This document shows positions 24,501-34,425 of a stretch of 64,000 nucleotides of DNA, one piece after another. Every line of letters begins with the position of its first letter. The first letter of the stretch is position 1. Source of the DNA: Papilionanthe hookeriana x Papilionanthe teres (Eukaryota; Streptophyta; Magnoliopsida; Asparagales; Orchidaceae); assembly GCA_022702705.1 (NCBI GenBank), contig CM040424.1, forward strand, positions 141,099,665-141,163,664, given 5' to 3'. The notes under the pieces are model-generated. The model had not been told where the DNA came from. It did no database searches and saw only the letters and a list, made by a program, of their open reading frames with translations. A program made the position numbers and the translations under genes.

Positions 24501-26060
24501 ATGGCTACTTTACAAAATCCAATTGAACTTAATGATCAAAATGTTTATAAACCATTAAGAGATTATGCTAACCCTACAGTTGATGAACTTCATAGTAGTA
24601 TTCAAATACCTACTGTAGATGCTAATTCTTTTGAACTTAAACCGTATATTATTCAAATGGTGCAAAACAATCAATTTGGTAGATCACCAAATGAGGATCC
24701 AAATTTACATCTTATTAGTTTTTTAGAACTTTGTGCTACCTTTAAATATAACAATGTTCCTGATGATGTTATTAGACTTAGACTCTTTCCTTTTTCTTTA
24801 AGAGATAAAGCAAAGATGTGGTTAAACTCATTAGCGACTGGTTCTATTAAAACATGGGCTGAAATGGCACAAAATTCTTTGCTAAATATTTTCCTCCTTC
24901 TAAAACTGCTAAATTAAGAATGATATTACTTCGTTTAGTCAATTTGACGGCGAGACAATATATGAAACTTGGGAAAGATTTAAAGAATTATTAAGAAAAT
25001 GTCCTCATCATGCTTTACCTGATTGGTTGATTATTCAAACATTTTATAATGGATTAATTGGATCTTTAAAATCAATTATTGATGCTGCTGCTAGAGGTTC
25101 TTTAATGTCTAAATCATTTGAAGAAGCTTACACTTTAATTGAAGAAATGGCTAATAACAATTTTCAATGGCCTTCTGAAAGATTAATCCTAAAAGATGGC
25201 CAGTATTCACGATAATGAAGCCTTTTCTATCTTAGCTTCACAAGTTGCGGCAATGTCTAAGAAATTAGATAATTTTGCAATTAATATTTCACATAATAAC
25301 TCTATTAATATTGAAGATTCTCAAACAATTGAAACTTTACAAGCTATTGCAAGTAAAAATAATCATTATTCAAATTATTATAATCCTGGGTGAAAAAATC
25401 ATCCTAATTTTAACTGGAATAATTCACATCAACAATGGGGTAATAATCAATCTCATCCCACTGAAAATTGGAATAATCAAGTTAATTCAAATTATAAACC
25501 TCCTGGATTTCATAATCAACAGAAAAAGTTATCAATAGAAGAATTAATTATGCAAATGAATAATCAATTACAAAATTAAAATACTGCTATTCGTAATATT
25601 GAAAATCAAATGGGGCAAATTGCTACTTTAATTAATAACATACCTGTAGGAGCACTTCCTAGTAATGTTGAAATTAATCCAAAGGAAACTGGAAAAGAAC
25701 ATGAACAAGTTAAAGCTGTGCAACTTAGAAGTGGAAAGCAATTAAAAGAAATTTTGCAGAATGAAATTGAAAAAGAGATTGAGGTTGAAGTGATTGAAAA
25801 ACCTAAAGAAACTCTCTCTCCTAGTCAAGATCAGATCGTTATACTTGTTAATGTGGAAGTTGAAAAACCACCACCACCTTTTCCTCAAAGACTTAAACAG
25901 CAGAAATTAGATCATCAATTTTCTAAGTTCTTTGAAATTTTTAAGAAACTTACTATTAACATACCTTTTGCTGAAGCTTTGGAACAAATGCCAACTTATG
26001 CAAAATTTATGAAGGATATTTTAAGCAAAAATGAAAATTTGAAGCTTTTGAAACTGTTGC
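24501..26060 (+). pseudogene. gag: gag of copy D
   Basis: The structural protein that forms the virus-like particle. It starts at ATG 24501 (MATLQNPIELND). The first open stretch (to 24917) carries the gag N-terminal core, with RLRLFPFSLRDKAKMWLNSL as the conserved block. A frame change near 24870 is followed by ETWERFKELLRKCPHH and by FEEAYTLIEEMANNNFQW. The middle part is rich in Asn and Gln, and a long basic and acidic region (25610-26065) precedes protease. Further frame changes occur near 25200 and 25390 (a TGA in the NYYNPG.KNHPN region), and there is a TAA at 25576. I see no zinc knuckle, which is usual for Athila-type gag. Confidence 0.85.
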
Positions 26061-26176
26061 ATTAAGTGAAGAATGCAGTGCAATAATTCAAAAGAAATTA
26101 CCTGAAAAGCTTAAGGATCCTGGAAGTTTCACTATACCATGTGCTATTGGAGAACAATTTTGTGGAAAGCTTTATC

Positions 26177-26722
26177 TAGGGCTGGCAATTTGGCTCGTTG
26201 TTCACGAACAGCTCGTTAAGTAGCTCGTGTTCGGCTCGTTCGTTAAGCCTAACGAGCCGAACACGAACAAATTTTTAAGCTCGAAATGTTAACGAGCCGA
26301 ACACAAACAACTGTTTGTTCGCTCGTGTTCGGCTCAAATTGGCTCAAAATAAAAAAAATAATCATATAATTATTTATATAATAATTTATTATATATATAT
26401 ATATTATTATATATTAATATATTATATATATTTATATTTAAGTTTAAATCATAACTGCTTGTGTGGTAGCGTGGTTATGCTTCTTGTTTCCATTCATTTG
26501 GTCCAGGTTCGAATCCGGCGCTAGACATATATTTTTCCAATTAATTTTAACGAGCCAATTTCGAGCCGAACACGAACAAGCCATTTCGAACACGAGCCGA
26601 ACACGAACACACCTTTCACGAGCCATTTCGAACACGAGCCAAACAAGAGCCGAGCTAATTTCGAACGAGCCGAACACGAGCCAAGCCTGAGCTCGCTCAA
26701 GCTCGGCTCGTTTACAGCCCTA
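26177..26722. mobile_element. hAT-type MITE inside copy D protease
   Basis: The 546-bp insertion has terminal inverted repeats TAGGGCTG and CAGCCCTA. The flanking 8-bp target duplication is GCTTTATC (26169-26176) and GCTTTATG (26723-26730), one mismatch. TAGGG termini and 8-bp duplications are hallmarks of hAT elements. Near both ends are long inverted arrays of GAGCCGAACACGAAC and its complement, which can fold into a large hairpin. The centre is AT-rich. No transposase is encoded, so it was mobilised in trans. Open frames across it are low-complexity translations of the inverted arrays. Confidence 0.88.
26457..26526 (+). other. tRNA-like segment inside the MITE
   Basis: GTGTGGTAGCGTGGTTATGC resembles a pol III A box region, and GGTTCGAATCC (26506-26516) is a perfect B box at a tRNA-like distance of about 45 bases. 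A clover-leaf is not convincing, so it is a tRNA-derived or SINE-like fragment, not a tRNA gene. Confidence 0.5.
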
Positions 26723-27228
26723 GCTTTATGTGATTTAGGAGCAAGTATTAATCTCATGCCATTTTCTATCTTTCGAAGATTGGATTTAGGAGATATTACT
26801 CCCACCACTGTAACCCTTCGCTAGTCGATAGATCTATCACTTATCCTAAAGGAGTTATAGAGGATGTCCTTGTTAAACTGGATAAATTTATCTTCCCTGT
26901 AGATTTCATAGTACTTAATATGGAAGAAGATAAAGAGATACCTATTATTTTAGGGAGAACTTTTCAAGCTACCGGATGAGCTATGATTGATGTGCAAAAA
27001 GGAGAACTAACCATGAGAGTTAATGATCAAGAAATTAAATTCAATGTTCTTAAATCAATGAAGTACCCTGATAAAGAGAAATGTTATCAAATGGATATAA
27101 TTGATTATTTAATTGAAAAACATTATCAAGAAAAATGTAAAGTTATTTCTGAAGAAAAATTTGAATTTTTAACTGATGAAGATGAAGTAGTAGAACAAGA
27201 AGAGACTCATTTTATTAAAGATAATTAG

Positions 27229-28800
27229 GAAACTTTAGACATAACTCAAAATGATACACTTTTACCCTCAATTAAAAAACACCTAAACTAGAATTAAAAA
27301 TGTTACCTTCCCATTTAAATATGTGTTTCTTGGAATTTCGTTAACTTTAGCTGTTATTATTTCTTCTGAACTGAGTAAAGATCAAGAAGAAAAACTACTA
27401 GGTGTGTTAAAGAATTATAAGAAAGCTTTTGGTTGGACTATTGCCGATATAAGAGGAATAAGCCCTTCCATTTGCATGCATAGAATTTTAATGGAAGAAA
27501 ATTTTAAACCTACTATAGAATCGCAAAGAAGATTAAATCCTATCATGAAAGAGGTTGTTAAAAAAGAAATTATTAAGTGGTTAGATGCTGGTATTATTCA
27601 TCCTATTTCGGATAGTCAATGGGTAATTCCTATTCATTGTGTTCCGAAGAAAGGAGGTGTAACTGTCATTGTTAATGATAAAAATGAACTTATTCCTACA
27701 AGACAAGTTACTGGATGGTGAATTTGTATTGACTATAGGAAATTAAATAAAGCCACTATAAAGGATCATTTTCCTTTACCTTTCTTGGATCAAATGCTCG
27801 ATAAATTAGCTGGACACTCATATTTCTGTTTTATGGATGGATATTCTGGTTATCATCAATTACTTATTGCTCCTGAGGACCAAGAAAAGACAACATTTAC
27901 AAGTCCTTATGGAACATTTGTTTTTAGAAGAATGCCTTTTGGTTTTTGTAATGCACCTACAACTTTTCAAGATGTATGATGTCAATATTTTGTGATTTGA
28001 TTGACAAAGGAATTGAAATATTCATGGACAATTTTTTAGTCTTCGGAACTTCTTTTGAATCTTGTTTGGAAAACATAGCCAAAGTTCTAAAAAGATGTGA
28101 AGAAACAAATTTATTTCTTAACTAGGAAAAATGTCAATTCATGGTCACAGAAGGCATTATACTTTGTCACAAAGTATCACAAAAAGGGATGGAAGTAGAT
28201 CAAGCAAAAATGAAAATTATTGCTGAATTGCAACCACCTACTACTGTTGCTGATGTGAGAAGTTTTCTAGGTCATGCTGGATTTTATAGAAGATACATAA
28301 AGGATTTTCTAAAATTTCTAAACCTCTTTGTCATTTATTAGAAAAAGATGCAAAATTTGAATTTAATAAAGAATGTATTAATGCTTTTAATATTCTAAAA
28401 GAAAAATTAATAACTGCACCTATCATTGTTGCACGAATAAATCTTTTGAATTAATGTGTGATGCAAGTGATTTTGTAATTGGGGCTGTATTAGGACAAAA
28501 ATATGAGAAAGTTTTCAAAGTTGTATATTATGCTAGTAAAATTCTCACCGAAACACAAAGAAATTACACTACCACTCGAGAAAGAGCTTCTAGCTATAGT
28601 ATATGCCTTTGATAAATTTAGACCTTATCTTCTTGGTACTAAATACATAGTTCATACTGATCATTCTGTTATTAAATATCTATTATCTAAGAAGGATTCT
28701 AAACCTAGACTTATAAGATGGGTTTTACTTCTACAAGAATTTAATTTTCAAATAGTAGATAGAAAAGGAACTGAAAACCAAATTGTTGATCATTTGTCTA
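27229..28800 (+). pseudogene. pol: Reverse transcriptase and RNase H of copy D
   Basis: Copies element RNA into DNA and removes the RNA strand. RT motifs in order: KKEIIKWLDAGIIHPISDSQ (27557-27616), VPIHCVPKKGG, DYRKLNKATIKDHFPLPF (27730-27785), FTSPYGTFVFRRMPFGFCNA (27895-27953), then the catalytic box at 28021-28032. That box reads FMDN instead of FMDD, so the second catalytic aspartate is Asn. RNase H begins at about 28446 with MCDASDFVIGAVLGQ and includes KELLAIVYAFDKFRPYLLG and HTDHSVIKYL. Stops at 27719, 27978, 28000 and 28123 and frame changes near 28310, 28430 and 28540 break it. Confidence 0.88.
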
Positions 28801-30177
28801 GAATTAAAAATGATATTATTTCGGAAGAAAATATAAATGAGAAATTCCCTGATGAATCTTTATATGTTATTCAAAGATGCAAAACACATTGGAATGCTGA
28901 TATTGTTAATTATTTAGTTAGCAATATTTTGCCTTATGACTTGGATAACAAATTTATTAAGAAATTTAAATATGATGCTAAATCTTATATTTGGGAAGAA
29001 CCTCATTTATTTAAAATTGGTAAAGATTTTATGATTCGAAGATGTGTACCTTATGAGGAAACTTTTGCTATTATTCAAAAATGTCATAATTCTGATTTTG
29101 GAGGACACTTTGGCATAGATAAAACTGCATTTAAAATTTTAAATTCTGGATTTTATTGGCCTACCTTATTTAAAGATGTGAGACAATATGTGAAAACATG
29201 TGATCGAAGTCAAACTATGGGAAATATATCTAGGAAAGATGAAATGCCTTTAAACTATATATTGAAAGTTGAAATTTTTGATATATGTGGTATAGACTTT
29301 ATGGGACCATTTGTTCCATCATCTGGAAAAATTTATATTTTTTTAGCAGTTGATTATGTTTCAAAGTGGATTGAAGCTGTTGCTTTACCAAACTGTGATT
29401 CCAAAAGTGTTTCAAAATTTTTAAAGAAAATGATATTTTCAAGATTTGGAATGCCTATGGTAATTATCACTGATGGTGGAAGTCATTTCAGGAATATAAG
29501 AATTCAATCATTACTACAACAAATTTGGAATCAAACATAGAATTGCAACTGCTTATCACCCACAAACTAATGGAATGGCTGAAGTATCAAACAGAGAAAT
29601 TAAAAGAATTTTAGAGAAGATTGTTAATCCTAAAAGAACTGATTTGGTTGATAGACTTGATTTTGCATTATGGGCTTATAGAACAGCTTATAAGACACCA
29701 ATCAGAATGTCACATTACCAGTTAACTTATGGTAAACATTGTCACTTACCTGTAGAACTTGAACATAAAGCTTATTGGGCGATAAAGGAGTTTAATTTTA
29801 ATTTGAATAAAGCAGAAGAAAATCGATTATTGCAACTAAATGAGATGGAAGAAATTAGAAACGAATCGTATGAAAATGCGAGAATTTATAAAGAGAAAAT
29901 GAAGATGTTGCATGATAAGAAAATTTTAAGAAAAATTTTTGAGCCTGGACAAAAAGTATTACTGTTTAATTCTCATTTAAGACTTTTTCCTGGAAAATTA
30001 AGATCTAAATTGATTGGACCCTATTTAGTTGAGAAAGTATACCATTATGGAGTTGTGGATTTTAAAGATCCCAAAATAGGAAAAAATTTTAAAGTAAATG
30101 GAGTAAGATTGAAGCTTTATTTGGGAGATATTAAGAAGATTTATAAAGAGGCTTATGAATTGAGTCAACCAGATTAA
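28801..30177 (+). pseudogene. Integrase of copy D, one frameshift
   Basis: Inserts element DNA into the genome. The zinc-finger region is HNSDFGGHFGIDKTAF...VKTCDRSQ (about 29085-29212). Its last expected cysteine reads Ser (CDRSQ rather than CDRCQ). The catalytic core has the first Asp in GIDFMGPF (29293), the second in ITDGGSHF (29466-29490) and the Glu in NGMAEVSNREIKRIL (29571-29615). A frameshift at about 29525-29545 separates the second and third catalytic residues. The C-terminal module (LRLFPGKLRSKLIGPYLVEK, FKVNGVRLKLY) is intact and the frame ends in TAA at 30175-30177. Confidence 0.9.
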
Positions 30178-30189
30178 AGATTTACTTAA

Positions 30190-30237
30190 GTCGGGCTAAC
30201 GACGTTAAACCAAGCGCTTTGTGGGAGGCAACCCATA
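30190..30237 (+). other. Conserved post-pol motif (copy D)
   Basis: GTCGGGCTAACGACGTTAAA, then CCAAGCGCTTTGTGGGAGGC, starts 13 bases after the pol stop. It is the best preserved of the three copies in the window and shows the intact AAGCGCTT palindrome. Confidence 0.8.
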
Positions 30238-30792
30238 ATTATCTTGTGTTTTGAGTGTTTTTGTGTTTTGATGTAAGGTTATGCCTCGATCTTGATTAAT
30301 TTTATATTACTTTTGAAACATTTGATGCTTATACGTCTTTGATGACTTAGGCTAAAAATTATTTTGAAGTATGTAAGATTTAAAAATAGGATCACTCTAT
30401 TTTGAATATGAGTAAAAAGGAGATCAAGTTAACCTTCATTATGATAGTTCACAATGTGAGTTATTGAGTCTAAATTACTCTTACCAGTATAATTTATCTA
30501 TCTTTGAGAACGAAATTTTGAAAAGTTGACGATTAGGCGAAACGGAGTTGAACATAGTTCCGGCGCCTAGGCGCCAGAATTCGGCTCCTAAGTGCCAAAA
30601 TCAACTCTGTATCAATAGGTCTGGCGCCTAGGCGCCAGATTCGGCGCCTAAGTGCCACGGTTACTGGGTCGTGCAAAAACCGAAAATTTTTAGTTTTTCA
30701 CACGATTTTCCCCTTTAAATCAACCTATCTTCTTCCCTAACCATCAAGCACTCAAAATTACATCCCTTGCACTTCATTCTTAAGAGATTTGA
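30238..30792 (+). repeat. Post-pol spacer with four GGCGCC-type palindromic words (copy D)
   Basis: Words lie at 30560-30576 (CCGGCGCCTAGGCGCCAG), 30582-30597, 30621-30638 (CTGGCGCCTAGGCGCCAG) and 30642-30657. Two are perfect 16-18 bp palindromes; the two partners have drifted (AAGTGCC). The rest of the spacer is AT-rich without coding potential. Confidence 0.75.
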
Positions 30793-31044
30793 GAAATTTT
30801 TGAAGAAATTGAAGGAAGAAATCATGGAGAAGAAGCTAGGGACAAGGTTTCAAAAGATCCTCAACCCTACTTCAATGGTTTCATCGCTGTAAGTTTAGAG
30901 AAAATTTCTAGTCGTTTGGATAAGTTTGAAGCGGAGTTTAAAAGCATTGGAGATCGCCTTCATGAGATGTTTCATCAAGTTGAACATCTAGAATGGCAAA
31001 TGAAACTTCAATTTGATCATTTTGCGGCTTATCAAGATGCTTAA
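30793..31044 (+). pseudogene. Coiled-coil C-terminal remnant of a first extra ORF (copy D)
   Basis: A frame open from 30793 to TAA at 31042-31044 encodes a charged helix (LEKISSRLDKFEAEFKSIGD, then HEMFHQVEHLEWQMKL) with regular hydrophobic spacing. There is no ATG at its start. The end resembles the C-terminal helix of the second extra ORF of this element (IDTIDRKLDHLSDYTQRKSS). It sits where copies A and B have their first extra ORF, so I infer it is the remaining tail of that ORF after deletion. Downstream, 31045-31550 is AT-rich with no gene. Confidence 0.5.
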
Positions 31045-31550
31045 GTTGAAATGTATGCGAAGAACAAGTGGATTGACGAAAAGATGGCTACGAATTTCCC
31101 GAGAGCGTTAGTGTTCTTTCTAAGTTGAATACACAATTTTTCTTGTGAAGATTAGAATATTCTGGTAATGAGATAATTATTATGGTTTGTTGAGTCGTTG
31201 TATCGATTTAGAGAATCGATTGTGTTTGTTTGTGTATTTACTTTCATGTTCAATGTGTGTTGTTTTTGCTTGGAAATTGTTATGTTTAAGTGTGTATTAG
31301 GAACTTGAATCAAATATAGTGCTTATCTGGAATGTATTGAGTCAATATTGAAGATTATAAATGGAAATTAGTGAGTCTGATTGAAACCTTATGTTGATTG
31401 GTGGATTTAATATTTAATTTTTATAAATTTTTGAAAAATGTTGTGGAAGTTAGAAACTGAAGCTCTACTCTGATATGAGTAATTGGAAGTTGAATTAATG
31501 AATTTTGGTGGAAAATTAAATTTAAAAAAAAAATTTTGTGAAAGGCGAGT

Positions 31551-31588
31551 CCGGCGCCTAGGCGCCGGACCCGGCGCCTAAGCGCCGG
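31551..31588. repeat. Pair of GGCGCC-type palindromes before the extra ORF (copy D)
   Basis: CCGGCGCCTAGGCGCCGG (31551-31568) and CCGGCGCCTAAGCGCCGG (31571-31588) stand side by side, two bases apart. They are the best preserved pair in the element. The surrounding 31045-31950 interval is otherwise AT-rich and non-coding. Confidence 0.8.
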
Positions 31589-31953
31589 CTCGGCTCGTAC
31601 CCGAGAATTTACTTAAATAACCCCCAAAAGCCATTTTTGACGCCTAAGCTTCATCTTCTTCCCCATTTTTGCAAAAATACATCCTCTAGATCCATTTTGA
31701 GGTCAAAACATTAAGGATTTGAGTGCGAAACCAATCGATTTCTTCGTCTCAAGGTCAGATCTACACTTTAAACCATTTATTTTTTATTTTCACCACAGAT
31801 TTCCCTAGGTTTTGCTAAGAACCGAAAATTTTAAAAAAATATTCGATTTTTAGTGATTTCTTTGGATTTCTAAACTTATTTTAAGTTTTATAAACTTAAA
31901 AAGAGTTTAAATCTTTGATTCCTAAATTTGTTCTTGTTTTCTTTCACGTTTAG

Positions 31954-33111
31954 ATGACTCCAAAATCTAAACGCGGGAGGGCACGAGATAACTTTGATAG
32001 CAGCAAATTTTCTACTGCGGCTGCGCAATTTTGCTTCCATGAATTTGCGACGTCCAGAAAGTTCATTTTTGAACGAAGTTTCTATCATCCTGGATAAATG
32101 ATCGAAAACACTATTATTGCACACAATTGGCAACGATTTTGTTATTTTACTGTTGTTGCTGTTATCCCGATTGTTCGAGAATTTTATGCAAATTTTCTGG
32201 ATGCCGAGGATTATGAAGTCTTTGTCAGAGGAATCTGAGTAGGATTTAGTCCGTAAAAAATCAACATATTTTATGGCCCGCCACCGACTATTGAGTGATA
32301 TTATTCTGGATTATCACCATCTGAGGGAGATTTGGATATGATTATTGCTTATCTGACTGACGGTACTGGATCTTGGAAGATCAGGAACGGAAAAAGGGTA
32401 AACTTCAAATCCTCCGAATTAAATGGTATATCTAAAGCATGGCACTATTTTATTTCTGCAAGATTGTTACCTTCCAACCACCTGAGTGAAGTGACTAGAG
32501 ATCGAGCGATCTTAAACTACTGCATTCAGGAGAGGAAGCCTATTGATGTCAGGAGCATTATTTATGATTGTGTGGATTCTACTGCGAGGTCCAGCACTTC
32601 TGTTGGATTGGGATTTCCATCTCTGATCTACTCACTATGTGTTAGTAATGGAGTCACAGCTGATATTTCTGAGAAGTTAAAGTCTACCAAGCCAATTGGG
32701 CAGGAGAGTGTTAGTATCTATGATCGCCTTCGAGGGAAGAGATCAAACGCTCCTTCTACTTCTGCACATACTTCAGGTAGACCTTCTACTTCTAGACCCT
32801 CTACTTCTGTTGAGCCACCATCAGACTTCTGGGAATCAATGCATGATCAGTTTTTAGAGCAGCAGCAGGAGTTATTTCAAACTCACTGCAGGATTGATAC
32901 TATTGATAGAAAACTAGATCATTTATCTGATTATACCCAGAGGAAGAGTAGTTATGATGCTGAGTATGATGAAGCCCTAGTCAAATTTCTGAAGGGTGAA
33001 CATGATGTTAGTTTTCCTACTTTTCCTAGATTCACACCATTTGTTGATCCTAAGGACGTAGAATTTTCCTTTGGTGATGATGATGATGATGAGGCTACAG
33101 CTAGTGACTAG
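31954..33111 (+). pseudogene. Extra ORF of copy D, 'putative plant transposon protein' family
   Basis: One continuous frame of 385 codons runs from ATG 31954 (MTPKSKRGRARDNF) to TAG at 33109-33111. Family motifs: RKFIFERSFYHPG, IPIVREFYANFLDAEDYEVF, FVRGI.VGFSP.KINIFYG, WKIRNGKRVNFK, AWHYFISARLLPS and LNYCIQERKPIDVRSIIY. A Ser/Thr/Pro-rich linker (PSTSRPSTS), a coiled-coil stretch (IDTIDRKLDHLSDYTQ) and an Asp-rich C-terminus follow. Four internal stops (32095 TAA, 32236 TGA, 32254 TAA, 32296 TGA) are all in the first third. From 32299 on it is open. No frameshift is present. The function is unknown. Confidence 0.85.
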
Positions 33112-33949
33112 TAGTTATAGATCTTTATGTTGAGCTACTCTGTTAGTTTGTTTTGTTTGTTTTGTTTGTTTAGTTTTGTGCTTGATGTATGTTGATTGAT
33201 TAGTGTTAGGATTATGTTTTTAAAATTATCTTAGCATATTGTGTTGAGACTGAAGTTAGAATTAATCTATATGTTGTTTTAGTCTACTGTTTAGTAATTA
33301 ATGATTTTGCTCTGTTTTAATTCTGTTTTAAATTTAGTATCATCATAAAATTAGCCTACTTACTTTTTATACATGCTTAAATTTTATCTTAATTATTCAT
33401 AAAAGCATGATAGAAGTTAATTTTTCTTTTTAAGATTGTTTTTACATACTTATTAAAAATTCTTATGATTTTCTTTCTCTCATACTTTCAAATTATCATA
33501 GTATACCAAAACTTAAGTTTGGGGGAAGGGAAAATCCATTCAAAATTAAATTTTATTTGTCCTTAAAGAGCTAATATTTTCATAAAATAAAAAAACTTTT
33601 TAACATAACTTAAGGAATGAAGAATTTATTTGAGATCACTTTTAATTTTGCAATTATAAACAATTTAGTAAAAATTAACCAAAATTTTACTAACTTTGAT
33701 TGATTTTAAGAATAGAATTATTTAACTTAAAGAAGAATAAGATAAAGATTTTTTTTCTATTCATGATAGAAATAATAGATTTTTAGAAATATTAAGTAAT
33801 CAAAAATTATCACTTGAAAAAGAAAAGATTGGAAATCTTTTTTAATTCTTATTTATGTTATAATTAAGTGGAAATGTATAAGTTTTGAAAATATAAGTTA
33901 AGGATAGTGAAGTTCAAAACCATTAACAGGCTATCCGAATATAGTAATC

Positions 33950-34004
<55 letters not shown>

Positions 34005-34409
34005 AGAGAAGAGAGGAGAAGCTTGAGGAAATGTCTAATCAAAAATTGGCTTCACATGAATTATCTTATAGGAAGAAAACTAGTTACATACATTACTTAC
34101 TTTTTATACATAAATATTTATTTAGAAAAGATTTTTCAAGAAGATCTTTTTCTTGTAAATAATCTATGAAAGCTTAATATAATAGACTTCTATTATTTTC
34201 AAAATGGATGGAAAGTTTGAAATCTTATGATTTGGTAGTTAAATATTCTTTAAATTCTTAAAATTAAACCTAGTTAGTGAAATTGGGTTAACAATTTACT
34301 AAAGACTTTATAAAATCAAAAATTATAAGGAATCTTAAATATTTATCTTTTATTCCAAAGGTTATATATTTTATATAGTACAAAGAGTTACTTGAGGACA
34401 AGTAACATT
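33112..34409 (+). other. 3' untranslated region of copy D with PPT-like tract and TA microsatellite
   Basis: AT-rich non-coding sequence. It includes TTAAGTTTGGGGGAAGGG at 33513-33530, a near copy of the polypurine tract about 0.9 kb ahead of the real one, and a pure TA dinucleotide run at about 33955-34002. Confidence 0.7.
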
Positions 34410-34425
34410 TAAGTTTGGGGGATTT
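34410..34425 (+). other. Polypurine tract (copy D)
   Basis: TAAGTTTGGGGGATTT lies directly before the 3' LTR start TGATC at 34426, and is identical in its core to the tract of copy B at 14130-14144. Confidence 0.85.

Larger units (their letters stand above)
26045..27228 (+). pseudogene. Aspartic protease region of copy D, interrupted by a MITE
   Basis: The polyprotein-processing protease. Upstream of the insertion the frame reads GSFTIPCAIGEQFCGK. Downstream it resumes with LCDLGASINLMPFSIFRRL, in which DLGAS is the active-site loop. Later family features are YPKGVIEDVLVKLDKFIFPV and IPIILGRTFQATG. A 546-bp hAT-type MITE (26177-26722) splits the gene just before the active site. Stops also occur at about 26822 and 26979. 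The stretch 26983-27228 (MRVNDQEIKFNV) ends at a TAG before the RT linker. Confidence 0.82.

Noticed and set aside
26457..26526. Functional tRNA gene
   Set aside because: A B box is present, but the arms do not form a convincing clover-leaf and there is no clear anticodon loop.
26444..26808. Open frames on both strands inside the MITE
   Set aside because: Low-complexity translation of inverted GAGCCGAACACGAAC arrays; no transposase features.
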